Shown piece by piece: positions 36,012 through 45,786 of a stretch of 61,021 nt of DNA. Below the pieces are notes generated by a model. It made no database searches. It had not been told where the DNA came from and was given only the letters and a program-made list of their open reading frames with translations. Origin of the DNA: Chloroflexota bacterium. GTDB lineage: Bacteria; Chloroflexota; Dehalococcoidia; Lucifugimonadales; GCA-2719675. The stretch covers positions 60,107 to 121,127 of the forward strand of contig PBID01000005.1 in NCBI GenBank assembly GCA_002719675.1, given 5' to 3'. How positions within the stretch are numbered: position 1 is the stretch's first letter; each line of letters begins with the position of its first letter. The translations under genes were made by a program, and so were the position numbers.

Positions 36012-37101
36012 TTTTCATCAAATCTACGAAATTATTTACGTCGTGGTGTTGTAATTTTTTTAATAGATATTTATTAATTTTATTTGGGATCGTAATGCCA
36101 GAGTATATTAAAGAAGTATATAATTGAACAGTTGTTGCACCACAGTTAATTAAATCCCAAGCTTGTGAACCATTGGTAATTCCGCCACAGGCATTTATCA
36201 CTGGATCTTTTCCTATAAATAATCTTAAATCCTGCACCATTTCTAGGGTACCTTCATATAGAACTTTACCGGTGATTCCACCTTTACCTGCTTCTAATCT
36301 TTTAGTTGGAATTGGTCTTGAATTAGATATAGTAAAACCGTCTACTTTTGAATTTAAACATTGCTCAATCAAAGTTAGAATATTTTCTTTTTCATCAAGT
36401 AAATGAGAAGAATCATTTATCTGTGATGTAAGATAGGGAGGTAACTTGATTATTATAGGAGTTGTTTTATATTTATTAACTTCATTAAGCAAATTTAATA
36501 ATTGTTTTTTATCATGAAATATTTTTAATTGATTCGTATTTGGCGAACTGATATTAATTTCTATAGCATCACAATAAGGATTTAACAATTTATATGAATC
36601 TACTATTTGTTCTATTGATACACCTGTGATGCTAATTGTCAAAAATGTAGTTTTTGCATATTCTTTATATTTCTTCAAATTTATTATGAAATCATCTATT
36701 CCAATACTTGGGAATCCTAATGAGTTAATTAAAGAAGAATCCTTTCGAAGTCTATATAATCTAGGTTTTTCATTTCCTGATTGTTTTTTCAGGGTAACTG
36801 TACCTACAGTAATATAACCAAATCCAAAATTAGTAGTAGCAGGTAAATAATCAGAGTCTTTATCAAATCCTGCAGCTAGCCCAACTGGATTAGCTATATA
36901 GAAATCAAAGTATGGTGTGAATAATTTACCATCTTCTACATTTAGCAAATATCCTACTGATTTCCATGGAATAAAGGGAAGATTTAATGATCTACCAATA
37001 ATTTTCTGTGCAAATTCAGGATCAAAAAGGAATAATATTTGTTTAATAAATATATGATAAGCTAAATCTATGATGATTAAAGAGATATTTTTAAACAACA
37101 A
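36004..37101 (-). CDS. pyrD: Dihydroorotate dehydrogenase, quinone type (class 2)
   Basis: Oxidises dihydroorotate to orotate and passes electrons to the quinone pool. ANPVGLAAGFDKD (70-82), GYITVGTVTLKKQSGNEKPR (95-114) and EINISSPNT (181-189, catalytic S186) are class 2 motifs; the amphipathic N-terminal ~45 residues fit membrane binding. The start is uncertain: TTG at 37101 has no strong Shine-Dalgarno. It leads a pyrD-mutL pair. Confidence 0.93.
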   Translation of the reverse strand: MLFKNISLIIIDLAYHIFIKQILFLFDPEFAQKIIGRSLNLPFIPWKSVGYLLNVEDGKLFTPYFDFYIANPVGLAAGFDKDSDYLPATTNFGFGYITVGTVTLKKQSGNEKPRLYRLRKDSSLINSLGFPSIGIDDFIINLKKYKEYAKTTFLTISITGVSIEQIVDSYKLLNPYCDAIEINISSPNTNQLKIFHDKKQLLNLLNEVNKYKTTPIIIKLPPYLTSQINDSSHLLDEKENILTLIEQCLNSKVDGFTISNSRPIPTKRLEAGKGGITGKVLYEGTLEMVQDLRLFIGKDPVINACGGITNGSQAWDLINCGATTVQLYTSLIYSGITIPNKINKYLLKKLQHHDVNNFVDLMKND

Positions 37102-37231
37102 TTAAATATCCATTAGTATTATGTTTAATAGTTTGTATTTTTAAAGTAGATAACTTATTTATATCATTATGCCATTTACTAAATTCTTAGTCTCATGATA
37201 TGTATAATATATAAAGTAATTTGGAGTGAAT

Positions 37232-37975
37232 ATGGATTTAAATTTTGAGATAGGTTCTGCTGAATCCCCAAAAGGTCATTCATTTGTCTATTTCACAGAC
37301 ATGAATAATCAATCTATAATTTTTGTTACTTATATCGTTGTTTTACCCATTTCTGCGGATATCGGTAAATACGTTCCTCCTTTCTTAATGAACCAATTCT
37401 CACAACTAGACTCAAACGATTTTTCTGCATTTGCATTTCCTCCAATTCCCGAGCAATTTACTAGCTTAGAGAAATTAAAAAAATTAGCTTCATTACGTTC
37501 TGATGATTTAATTTATGCAGGATTCAACAACTCATCTGATTCAACTAATATGCTTAATATAGTTCAATCGATTACAGAAAAATACTCAAAATCATACACA
37601 TCTCTTTCATCTACTAATGAAATTTCCAGTACAAATTTTTCAGAACATGAACTACCCACTATCAACGATGTAATGTATGAAATGATGAACGAAAAAGACA
37701 AATTGAATGAGTTAAGCCAATTAGTAAGTAAATTAAGATTTGCATGTGAAACTTCTAATCAAGATTCTATTACTGAATCTGAACAAGATATATTACTGTT
37801 ATCCAGATATCTTCCAGATAGATATGATCTCAATCGTGTAGTTGAAGTATTAAAACAAAATGATGCTAAAAGTGCAAAATTAGCAGATTTATATATACAA
37901 AGATGTTTTCATTTAGCTCAAGAAGAATACTCAGAAGTTGCAAAACTAGAAAATATCATCAAAGATTTAGAATAA
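37232..37975 (+). CDS. Unrecognised soluble protein, 247 residues
   Basis: I do not recognise a family. There is no signal peptide or membrane helix. The first ~90 residues look like a beta-rich domain (SFVYFTDMNNQSIIFVTYIV); a Ser/Thr/Asn-rich stretch follows (about 100-140). The last ~100 residues are predicted helical and charged, ending in HLAQEEYSEVAKLENIIKD. I choose the ATG at 37232 with GGAG five bases before it; a GTG at 37226 falls inside the Shine-Dalgarno. Codon usage and position between pyrD and formate dehydrogenase look normal for this genome. Confidence 0.7.
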   Translation: MDLNFEIGSAESPKGHSFVYFTDMNNQSIIFVTYIVVLPISADIGKYVPPFLMNQFSQLDSNDFSAFAFPPIPEQFTSLEKLKKLASLRSDDLIYAGFNNSSDSTNMLNIVQSITEKYSKSYTSLSSTNEISSTNFSEHELPTINDVMYEMMNEKDKLNELSQLVSKLRFACETSNQDSITESEQDILLLSRYLPDRYDLNRVVEVLKQNDAKSAKLADLYIQRCFHLAQEEYSEVAKLENIIKDLE

Positions 37976-37977
37976 AA

Positions 37978-39186
37978 TTATGATTTAAATTTTGAAGCCT
38001 GGTCGGATCCTTCAGTAGTATTTCCAGCACTGTAAGAATGAGCTCCTGTACCTGCAAGCGAACCACTTTGGACAATCAAATATTCTTCACGGATAGGCCT
38101 GTTTTCAAACCAACATTCCAATATTTCTCGAACACCGGCAGCATATCTTGCTTGAGCAGATAAAGAAGTACCTGATGTATGAGGTGTTAGAGCATGATTT
38201 GGTGCAGTTCTCCAAGTATGATCATTAGGTGCAGGTTGAGGGAACCATACATCACCAGCATATCCAGCTAATTGTCCATTTTCGAGAGCCCTAGTTATAG
38301 CGTCTTTGTCACAAATTTTCCCTCTAGCTGTGTTAACTATATAAGAACCTTTTCTCATTTTAGAAATCAAAGTATCATTAAACAAGTGTTCAGTTTCCGG
38401 ATGTAAAGGGCAATGTATACTGACAACATCACAATTCTGAACTAATGAATCAACATCTTTATGATAGGTCAGATTTAAATCGTTTTCTATAGATTCAGGT
38501 AACCTATGACGATCTGTATAATGAAGATTAACATCAAATGGTTTCATACGCTTAAGAACAGCAGTCCCAATTCTTCCTGCGGCTACTACTCCAACATCCA
38601 TACCTTCAATATCATATGATCTTGAAACGGAATCAGATATGTTCCAACCACCAGAAACAACCCATTTGTATTGAGGGATATAATTTCTAACTAAAGCTAA
38701 AATTTGCATTACAGCATGTTCTGCAACACTAATACTATTACAATAAGTAACTTCACATACAGTTAAATTGTTTTCTATAGCAGATTGCAAGTCCACGTGA
38801 TCAGATCCAATCCCTGCAGTGATTGCTAATTTAAGATTTGGAGATTTGTCGATTCTGTCTTTTGTTAGATATGCTGGCCAAAATGGTTGTGAGATTACTA
38901 TAGATGCATCTGATAAATGTTGATCGAAAACAGAATCTTTAGAATCTTTATCTGATGTTACTATAAGTTCATGTCCAGCATTCTCAATAAATTTACGAAG
39001 ACCCAGTTCACCAGATATAGATCCTAATAACTCACCTGGCGTGAAATCAATATTTTTAGGAGAAGGCATAGATTGTCCATCAGGATATTGATCTAATTTA
39101 GGGATGCTATTTCTAGCATATGAAGTAGGATATCCATCTATAGGATCATCATATAAAACACATAATATTTTCTCTTTATTACTCAT
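37978..39186 (-). CDS. fdh: NAD-dependent formate dehydrogenase (metal-free type)
   Basis: Oxidises formate to CO2 with NAD. The 402-residue sequence resembles the Pseudomonas sp. 101 enzyme along its whole length: CVLYDDPIDGYP at the start, PQPFWPAYLT-like ISQPFWPAYL near 98-107, and the C-terminal GTGAHSYSAGN. Catalytic and binding residues are all kept with a +4 offset: N150, R288, Q317 and H336, and D225 in HYTDRHR that selects NAD over NADP. No other C1 genes lie beside it. It is convergent with the unrecognised gene, leaving 2 bases. Confidence 0.95.
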   Translation of the reverse strand: MSNKEKILCVLYDDPIDGYPTSYARNSIPKLDQYPDGQSMPSPKNIDFTPGELLGSISGELGLRKFIENAGHELIVTSDKDSKDSVFDQHLSDASIVISQPFWPAYLTKDRIDKSPNLKLAITAGIGSDHVDLQSAIENNLTVCEVTYCNSISVAEHAVMQILALVRNYIPQYKWVVSGGWNISDSVSRSYDIEGMDVGVVAAGRIGTAVLKRMKPFDVNLHYTDRHRLPESIENDLNLTYHKDVDSLVQNCDVVSIHCPLHPETEHLFNDTLISKMRKGSYIVNTARGKICDKDAITRALENGQLAGYAGDVWFPQPAPNDHTWRTAPNHALTPHTSGTSLSAQARYAAGVREILECWFENRPIREEYLIVQSGSLAGTGAHSYSAGNTTEGSDQASKFKS

Positions 39187-39280
39187 AGTATAACCATCGT
39201 TTATTTAAAAGTTTTATTGATGTAATAGTACCAGAACATGAATTATAGGTAAAGAAGGAAATTTGGTGGTAATAAAATTG

Positions 39281-40096
39281 TTATTTTCCTAAAAGATCTT
39301 GATCGATTAATCTCTTGAGATATTTTGATGGACCGTTATGTTCTATAGAGTCACAATGATCTAATTTATTTGGACGTAAATTTATATTTTTATCCTTTAC
39401 AATTACTCCATTTCCTGACCACTCTAACATTGATAAATCTTCATTACTATTACCAAAAGATAATATTTGTTTCCTATCTATATTTAATAAAGAAGCAAGC
39501 TTCTGTAATCCATGTTTTTTACCCGCTTTCGGATGCAAAATTTCACAGAAATTTTGTAATGAAGCAGTTACGTACAATTTTCCTTCAGTTTTAGAATCTA
39601 TTAAATTTGCAAATTCTTCTGCACCAGATGGACATATTACAGTAATTCGAATTATTTCCTTTTCATAGAGTTCATAAATATTATTTAATAAAATCAGATT
39701 AGAATTATTTCTACGACTATAATTATTATTCCAATCAGAAATTTTGTTTGTAAAAATTTCGGTTTCTGTATAAAAAAGGATTTCATTATCGATATTCTGA
39801 AATATTTCTATCAATTCATCTAATAAAAAATCATCTATAATTTTTTTCCAAAAAACGTTTCCTGTAAATGAATCAGCAATATGTGCACCTTGGAATGTAA
39901 CTATAGGTGCCGATAGTCCTAAATTTGAAATAACATCTTTAGCTGAAAGATACGATCTACCAGTTATTACAGTTACTTTTGTACCTAATTGTTTAGCTTG
40001 TGATATTGACGATATTATCTCTGAAGATACTTCTTGATCAGTTTTTTTTATAGTCCCATCAATATCGAAAGCGATTAATTTATATTTTTCTTTCAT
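39281..40096 (-). CDS. HAD-superfamily hydrolase, Cof type
   Basis: A 271-residue HAD phosphatase. D11 and D13 in FDIDGTIKK are the nucleophile and acid, TGRSYLSAKDV is the cap-adjacent motif, and K in HPKAGKKHGLQ matches motif III. Motif IV reads SFGNSNEDLSML, with Asn where Cof proteins usually have Asp (GDxxND), so metal binding may be altered. The substrate is unknown; members act on sugar phosphates, pyridoxal phosphate or FMN. Confidence 0.85.
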   Translation of the reverse strand: MKEKYKLIAFDIDGTIKKTDQEVSSEIISSISQAKQLGTKVTVITGRSYLSAKDVISNLGLSAPIVTFQGAHIADSFTGNVFWKKIIDDFLLDELIEIFQNIDNEILFYTETEIFTNKISDWNNNYSRRNNSNLILLNNIYELYEKEIIRITVICPSGAEEFANLIDSKTEGKLYVTASLQNFCEILHPKAGKKHGLQKLASLLNIDRKQILSFGNSNEDLSMLEWSGNGVIVKDKNINLRPNKLDHCDSIEHNGPSKYLKRLIDQDLLGK

Positions 40097-40173
40097 TTGG
40101 GAGATTTAATTTAATTTTTGAATATATGCTATCAATTTATAAATCAAAATTACATGATTTTGTATTACAATAC

Positions 40174-40201
40174 TTGTACATTTTTCATTAAATAATATAT
40201 T
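40174..40201 (+). promoter_or_regulatory. Candidate promoter for the molybdopterin oxidoreductase/ABC operon
   Basis: TTGTAC (40174-40179) and TATATT (40196-40201) with a 16-base spacer, about 45 bases before the proposed start at 40246. Confidence 0.4.
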
Positions 40202-40245
40202 TTTATGGACATACTATTTCAATAAAATAATTATATGGAGTTTTC

Positions 40246-42510
40246 ATTATCACTGATAATTCAAATAAAACTTTCTTTACAATTGGCAATCGCCCAATCA
40301 GGCATGATGGTGTAGACAAAGTAACTGGAAAAGCAAAATATGGGGCTGATATAGAATTCTCAGGAATGCTTTATGGAAAAATTTTAAGAAGTCCTCATGC
40401 ACATGCTATTATTGAAAACATAGATTACTCTAAAGCTATTGAACACCCTGAATTCAAAGCATTAGTTACTCATAAAGACTTACTAATAACACAATCTAGT
40501 CACAAAACTAACAATTCTACACAAGTTTCTACAAAATTATTAGATGAAAATATTTTAGCTAAAAATAAAGTCTTTTATGTTGGACATCCTATTTTAGCTG
40601 TAGCTAGCTCTAATACACATTATGCTCAGGAAATTTTAGATTTAATTCAAATTAAATACACTGTTTTGCAACCTATTACTAATATAAAAGAATCTCTAGA
40701 TAAAAATGCACCTAAATTACATGATGGTTTTATACCACCTGTTAATTTAAATTCAAAAATCTCTTCTCAGAATATAACTAATCATATGCAATTTAATTTG
40801 GGAGATTTTTCTTCTTCTATAAAAGAATGTGATAATGTTTTTTCAGATTCTTATTCAACTAGTACTGTTCATCAAGGTTATATAGAACCTCAAAATGCCA
40901 CTGCCATATGGAATGATGACGATAAATTAACTATCTGGTGTAGCAGCCAGGGGCATTTCGGAATACGAGAACAAGTTTCTAAAATTTTAAATATACCCGT
41001 TTCATCAATTAAAATTGTACCAATGGAAATTGGGGGAGGTTTTGGCGGAAAATTAAGAGCATATCTTGAACCTGTTGCAGCTCTTTTATCTAAAAAAACT
41101 AATAAACCAATAAAACTTACTATGTCACGAGCCGAAGTTTTAGAAGCAACTGGACCTACTTCTGCCGCTAAATTAGACGTTACTATTGGATTAAAAGGTG
41201 ACAAAATACTAGCAGCTAAAGTTAATTTTTTTATGGAAGGAGGTGCTTTTCAAGGTGCTCCAATTGGTGGTGCTGCTGCCTCATCTTTTGTTCCTTATGA
41301 TATTCCTAATTTATTCGTTCAAGGATTTGATGTTGCTGTGAATAAAGCTACATCTTCAGCCTATAGAGCTCCTGGTGCTCCTATAGTCACATTTGCTATA
41401 GAGTCTCTTATTGATGACATTGCAAATAAAATTAAAATTGATCCTTTATTATTACGTCTTAAAAATGTTGCTAAAGAGGGGACACGCCGGGGGAATGGAT
41501 TAGTGAATCCACCTATAGGTGCTGAAGAAATACTTCTTGCAATTAAAAATAGTGATCATTACAAGTCTAAAAAACAGAAAAATATAGGTCGAGGTATATC
41601 AATTGGTTTTTGGGGTAATGGTAGTGGCCCCGCTTGTGCCATAGCTAATGTAATGCCAGATGGTAAAATTAGTTTAATTGAAGGTTCTGTTGATATTGGT
41701 GGTTCTAGAACAGTTGTTTCACAACAAATGTCTGAAATATTAGGAATACCTGTTGAAAACATCAATCCACAAATTGGAGATACGGATTCTATTGGCTATA
41801 CTTCTAACACTGGTGGAAGTGGTGTAGCATTTAAATCTGGATGGGCTGCTATTGAAGCTGCTAAACACATACAAACCCAGATGCTAAATAGGGCTTCTAT
41901 ATTATTAGAAGTTGATATAAAAAATTTGATATATACTAACGGTTCAGTAGTTAATCAATCTGCTCCTAACCAAACAATATCTTTTAAAGAAATAGCTTCT
42001 TCCTCAAATGATACTGGTGGACCTATAGTTGGTTCGTCTAATTTAAATCCTTCAGGCGCAGGTGGTTCTTTTGCTGCACATATTGTAGATCTTAGTATTG
42101 ATAAAGATACTGGTAAGATCAATATATCCAGAATTACAGTTTTACAAGATGCAGGGAAAGCAATACATCCAAGTTACGTAGAAGGCCAAATGCAAGGCGG
42201 TACCGCCCAAGGAGTTGGTTGGGCGGTAAATGAAGAATATTTCAATAGTAATGAAGGAAAAATGATCAATGCAACCTTACTTGATTATAGAATGCCTATT
42301 TCTTTAGATTTACCCAATATCGATACTATTATTATTGAAAAATTTAATCCAGGCCATCCCTTTGGTGTTCGTGGTGTAGGTGAATCAAGTATAATTACTC
42401 CTATGTCTGCCATAACTAATGCTGTTAGAGATATTATTGGTGTAAGATTCAATCATCTACCTATAAATCCTACTTCAATTTTCACAAAAACCTCAAAAAT
42501 AGGTGACTAA
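40246..42510 (+). CDS. Xanthine dehydrogenase-family molybdopterin-binding (large) subunit
   Basis: The first ATG in the frame (40366) would cut off conserved residues. The open frame upstream encodes TIGNRPIRHDGVDKVTGKAKYGAD, the normal family N-terminus. The frame has no ATG, GTG or TTG before a stop at 40228; an ATT at 40246 lies 5 bases after GGAG, so I propose AUU initiation (754 residues). GGGFGGK lies near 265-270, AYRAPG is the active-site loop, and E713 in RGVGES is the catalytic glutamate. The family hydroxylates aldehydes, purines or CO-like substrates and normally needs FAD and [2Fe-2S] subunits, none of which is adjacent. Confidence 0.85.
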   Translation: MITDNSNKTFFTIGNRPIRHDGVDKVTGKAKYGADIEFSGMLYGKILRSPHAHAIIENIDYSKAIEHPEFKALVTHKDLLITQSSHKTNNSTQVSTKLLDENILAKNKVFYVGHPILAVASSNTHYAQEILDLIQIKYTVLQPITNIKESLDKNAPKLHDGFIPPVNLNSKISSQNITNHMQFNLGDFSSSIKECDNVFSDSYSTSTVHQGYIEPQNATAIWNDDDKLTIWCSSQGHFGIREQVSKILNIPVSSIKIVPMEIGGGFGGKLRAYLEPVAALLSKKTNKPIKLTMSRAEVLEATGPTSAAKLDVTIGLKGDKILAAKVNFFMEGGAFQGAPIGGAAASSFVPYDIPNLFVQGFDVAVNKATSSAYRAPGAPIVTFAIESLIDDIANKIKIDPLLLRLKNVAKEGTRRGNGLVNPPIGAEEILLAIKNSDHYKSKKQKNIGRGISIGFWGNGSGPACAIANVMPDGKISLIEGSVDIGGSRTVVSQQMSEILGIPVENINPQIGDTDSIGYTSNTGGSGVAFKSGWAAIEAAKHIQTQMLNRASILLEVDIKNLIYTNGSVVNQSAPNQTISFKEIASSSNDTGGPIVGSSNLNPSGAGGSFAAHIVDLSIDKDTGKINISRITVLQDAGKAIHPSYVEGQMQGGTAQGVGWAVNEEYFNSNEGKMINATLLDYRMPISLDLPNIDTIIIEKFNPGHPFGVRGVGESSIITPMSAITNAVRDIIGVRFNHLPINPTSIFTKTSKIGD

Positions 42511-42534
42511 ACATATTTTCTGTATTATATTTAT

Positions 42535-43509
42535 ATGATGTCTAATTCATTACCAGCAATACAAGTTAAAAATATTAATAAGTCTTTTGGTATTAACAAA
42601 GCTGTTAATAATGTTTCTTTCGATGTCCCACAAGGAAAAGTAATAGGATTTCTAGGACCTAACGGTAGTGGCAAGACTACTACAAATCGAATCATTACAT
42701 CCTTTTACACTCCTGACTCTGGCAATATTCTTGTAAATGGAATAGATAATCAAGAAAATGATTTGGAAACTCGTAAGCAAATTGGATATCTTCCAGAAAA
42801 TAATCCTATATATGGAGAATTTTTAGTTCGAGAATATTTATTTTTTATAGCTAAATTACGTGGTTTAGACTCTAAAACCTTCAAGTCCAATATAGATCGT
42901 ACTATTCAAGAAGCGGGATTGGAAGCGGTATACAATAGACCTATTAATCAATGTTCTAAAGGTTATCGTCAACGTGTTGGACTCGCACAAGCTATTTTAC
43001 ATAAACCGCCTATATTGATACTTGACGAACCAACTGAAGGTTTAGATCCTAATCAAAGAATAGTTATAAGAAATCTTATTAAATCTTTAGGAACAGAACG
43101 TACTGTTTTGATAAGTACACATGTCCTACCTGAAGTTGAGGCAATGTGTGACGAAATCGTCCTAATTTCTAAAGGTAATCTAGTAGCTAATGGCACTGTC
43201 GAAGAATTAAAAAATCAATCAATTGAAGCAGATATAGAAATTCAGATAGAAGGTGATTCTGCAGATAACATCCAAAAATCAATTATTGATTTAGGAAACA
43301 TTAAAGATGTTCAGTTAACTAACGAAAATAATAATATAAAAACATTCTCTATCAAATGTGAAACTGGAATTGATTTACGTGACAAATTGTTTACTCTTGC
43401 AGTAAATAAAAAATGGATATTATGGGATTTGCATAAAAATCCAGGACGTCTGGAGGATCTTTTCCGACGTGCAACATTAGAATATGCTGAACCTGTATTA
43501 ACAGAGTGA
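42535..43509 (+). CDS. ABC transporter ATP-binding protein (GldA-like)
   Basis: A 324-residue ATPase. Walker A GPNGSGKTT is at 41-49, the signature is unusual (CSKGYRQRVGLA), Walker B is LILDEPTEGLDP, and the H-loop is STHVLPEVEAMC. An extra C-terminal domain of about 100 residues follows, typical of GldA/YxlF-type exporters. It starts 24 bases after the oxidoreductase and ends 3 bases before its permease. Confidence 0.9.
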   Translation: MMSNSLPAIQVKNINKSFGINKAVNNVSFDVPQGKVIGFLGPNGSGKTTTNRIITSFYTPDSGNILVNGIDNQENDLETRKQIGYLPENNPIYGEFLVREYLFFIAKLRGLDSKTFKSNIDRTIQEAGLEAVYNRPINQCSKGYRQRVGLAQAILHKPPILILDEPTEGLDPNQRIVIRNLIKSLGTERTVLISTHVLPEVEAMCDEIVLISKGNLVANGTVEELKNQSIEADIEIQIEGDSADNIQKSIIDLGNIKDVQLTNENNNIKTFSIKCETGIDLRDKLFTLAVNKKWILWDLHKNPGRLEDLFRRATLEYAEPVLTE

Positions 43510-43512
43510 TAT

Positions 43513-45786
43513 ATGTCATTAAACCTCATCCTACAAATCGCTAAAAAAGATCTTAAAGGTTATTTCGATCAACCTACAGGTTATATATTATTAGTAATAT
43601 TCTGTTCTTCATTATCTTTTTCATTTTTTGGTACTATCCAAACTACTCAAGAAGCATCTTTACGTGCTATGTTTACTATCTTACCTTGGGTTTTAGCTAT
43701 ATTCATTTCAGCTGCAAGTATGCGTTTAATTTCTGAAGAACTACGAGATGGAACTTTAGAAATATTGCTTACTCAACCAATTAAATCTTGGGTAGTGATA
43801 GTCGGCAAATTTTTTGCCGCTTTTTCTTTTGTTTCTATTGCTATTTTACTTACTGCTACCATACCAATCTCATTGCAGTTTTTTGGTGACTTAGACGAAG
43901 GAGCAATTTTCGCACAATATCTTGGAACATTGTTCCTAACATCTTCTTTTATCGCAATTGGATTATTTGCTTCTAGCTTAACTAGAAATCAAATTGTTTC
44001 ATTCATTATTTCATTAGTTGTAATATCTGCGTTAATGGTATCTGGTTTACCTTTTGTTACATATGCAATGCCTACTGATATAGCACTTCTATTGCAAACA
44101 CTCAGTCCACTAATTCATTTTGCTGGAATTAGCAGAGGCATAATTGAATTAAGAGATATTTTATATTTCACAGCGCTCATATTGACATTTTTAAGCGCCT
44201 CCTATTTAGTTATTAAAAGCAAAATAGTTAGCAGTAAATCTCGTTCATATCAAATACTTCAAATATCAGTTGCTGTATTCGTTTTTTTGATAATTTTAGT
44301 TGGTTGGTTTGGTAATTCTATAAGAGGCAAAATAGATTTGACTGAAAATCAATTATATACTCTCAGTCCGGCTTCTGTTAGGTTACTCTCTGAACTAGAT
44401 GACGTTGTAACTATTAACTACTTCTCATCAAAAGAACCATCTGCTCAAAATGCGATTGTATCTAGAGATGTAAACGATTTCTTGGACGGTGTTGTTGCAT
44501 CCTCTAATGGAAATGTAAAAATCATCAAAAGATATCCAGATGTTAACGATGACGAAAGAGTTATAGCTAATAATTTTTTTATTCCTCCTGTTCAATTTAG
44601 TGATATGAGTGAAGGTGAATTAAAAGTTAAAATTGGATGGCTGGGATTAGCATTAACTTATTCTAATAACCTAGAATATATTCCATTAATTCAAACTGTT
44701 GATGGTCTTGAATATCAGCTCATGAGTAAAATATATAAACTCACTAAAAAAGAACGTACCAAAGTTTCATTCTTGCTGAGGATGCAAGATCCTAATCCAA
44801 CTGTTGCTCCTTTTAGAAATTTTAGATTGGCTTTAACTGAAATTTATAGAATTCGTGAAGTTCCTGAAAATCAAGCTGGAGTTCCTGATTTATCAGATGT
44901 TGAAATGTTAGTAGTTCCCGGACATGCTCAATTTGTTTCTAATGAGATGCGTTTTGCTTTAGATGAATATTTTGCTAATGGAGGCAAAGCTTTATTTCTA
45001 ATTGATTCCGTCAGTATTGAGACATCTTCATTATCAGGCTTGCCAAATTATTTTAGTTTATCAGAGTATCTTACTAAATATGGAGTTACTGTTGAAGATA
45101 ACATTGTTTTCGATCCGAAAGCTAACGAAATTTTACCTTTCCCAACCCAGCAAGGCACGGTCAGTTTGCCATATCAATATTGGCCTAGAGTTAATTCAGT
45201 TGAAACGAAAATTTCAGGTGGAATCACTACTGCAGTCTTACCCTGGGCAAGTTCTATATCTACTAATAATGTTAATTCCAATAACATCAAGGTTGAACAT
45301 ATAGAATTATTAAAAACAACTGATAATGCAGCTGTTGATTCAATGTATGTTGATCTTTCGCCTAACTCTGACCGTTTAAAAACTGTTTCAGATATAGAGC
45401 GATCTGAACGTTTAATGGCTGTTGCAATATCTGGTAAACGTTGTCCACCTGGTGTAGATAGTTGTGATTTAGATTCCCAAAATCAGTTCAGAATGATCGT
45501 GATTGGTGATTCTCAATTGATTGATGATGGAATCATACAGAATTATCCCCAACACTTAGCCTTATCAGTTAACTGGCTAGACTGGTTAGGACAAAAAGAT
45601 TCTTTAGTTTCTATTCGTTCAAAAGGTGCATCAATACGAAAACTACTTTATGAAAGTAAATCTGAAGAACAACTAACTAAGTACTCTAATATCATTGGCG
45701 TTCCAGCAATAATAATAATTATTGGTCTAATACGATTGATTTATCGTAGGATTTCTACTCAAAGGACATATAAACGTGATGATTAA
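43513..45786 (+). CDS. Fused ABC-2 permease (GldF-like) and GldG-like auxiliary domain
   Basis: A 757-residue membrane protein. Residues 1-250 are an ABC-2 type permease with about six helices, including SEELRDGTLEILLTQPIKSW, the conserved coupling loop. After a helix near 255-275, residues 280-700 form a large GldG/IFT52-like domain (DLTENQLYTLSPASVRLLSEL), and a final helix lies near 730. In Bacteroidota these two parts are often separate genes (gldF, gldG). The cargo is unknown; the set is also common in non-gliding bacteria. Confidence 0.85.
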   Translation: MSLNLILQIAKKDLKGYFDQPTGYILLVIFCSSLSFSFFGTIQTTQEASLRAMFTILPWVLAIFISAASMRLISEELRDGTLEILLTQPIKSWVVIVGKFFAAFSFVSIAILLTATIPISLQFFGDLDEGAIFAQYLGTLFLTSSFIAIGLFASSLTRNQIVSFIISLVVISALMVSGLPFVTYAMPTDIALLLQTLSPLIHFAGISRGIIELRDILYFTALILTFLSASYLVIKSKIVSSKSRSYQILQISVAVFVFLIILVGWFGNSIRGKIDLTENQLYTLSPASVRLLSELDDVVTINYFSSKEPSAQNAIVSRDVNDFLDGVVASSNGNVKIIKRYPDVNDDERVIANNFFIPPVQFSDMSEGELKVKIGWLGLALTYSNNLEYIPLIQTVDGLEYQLMSKIYKLTKKERTKVSFLLRMQDPNPTVAPFRNFRLALTEIYRIREVPENQAGVPDLSDVEMLVVPGHAQFVSNEMRFALDEYFANGGKALFLIDSVSIETSSLSGLPNYFSLSEYLTKYGVTVEDNIVFDPKANEILPFPTQQGTVSLPYQYWPRVNSVETKISGGITTAVLPWASSISTNNVNSNNIKVEHIELLKTTDNAAVDSMYVDLSPNSDRLKTVSDIERSERLMAVAISGKRCPPGVDSCDLDSQNQFRMIVIGDSQLIDDGIIQNYPQHLALSVNWLDWLGQKDSLVSIRSKGASIRKLLYESKSEEQLTKYSNIIGVPAIIIIIGLIRLIYRRISTQRTYKRDD

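Noticed and set aside
43924-43936. GGAACATTGTTCC palindrome as a second SOS box
   Set aside because: The spacer is 3, not 4, bases and it lies inside the permease coding region, away from any promoter.
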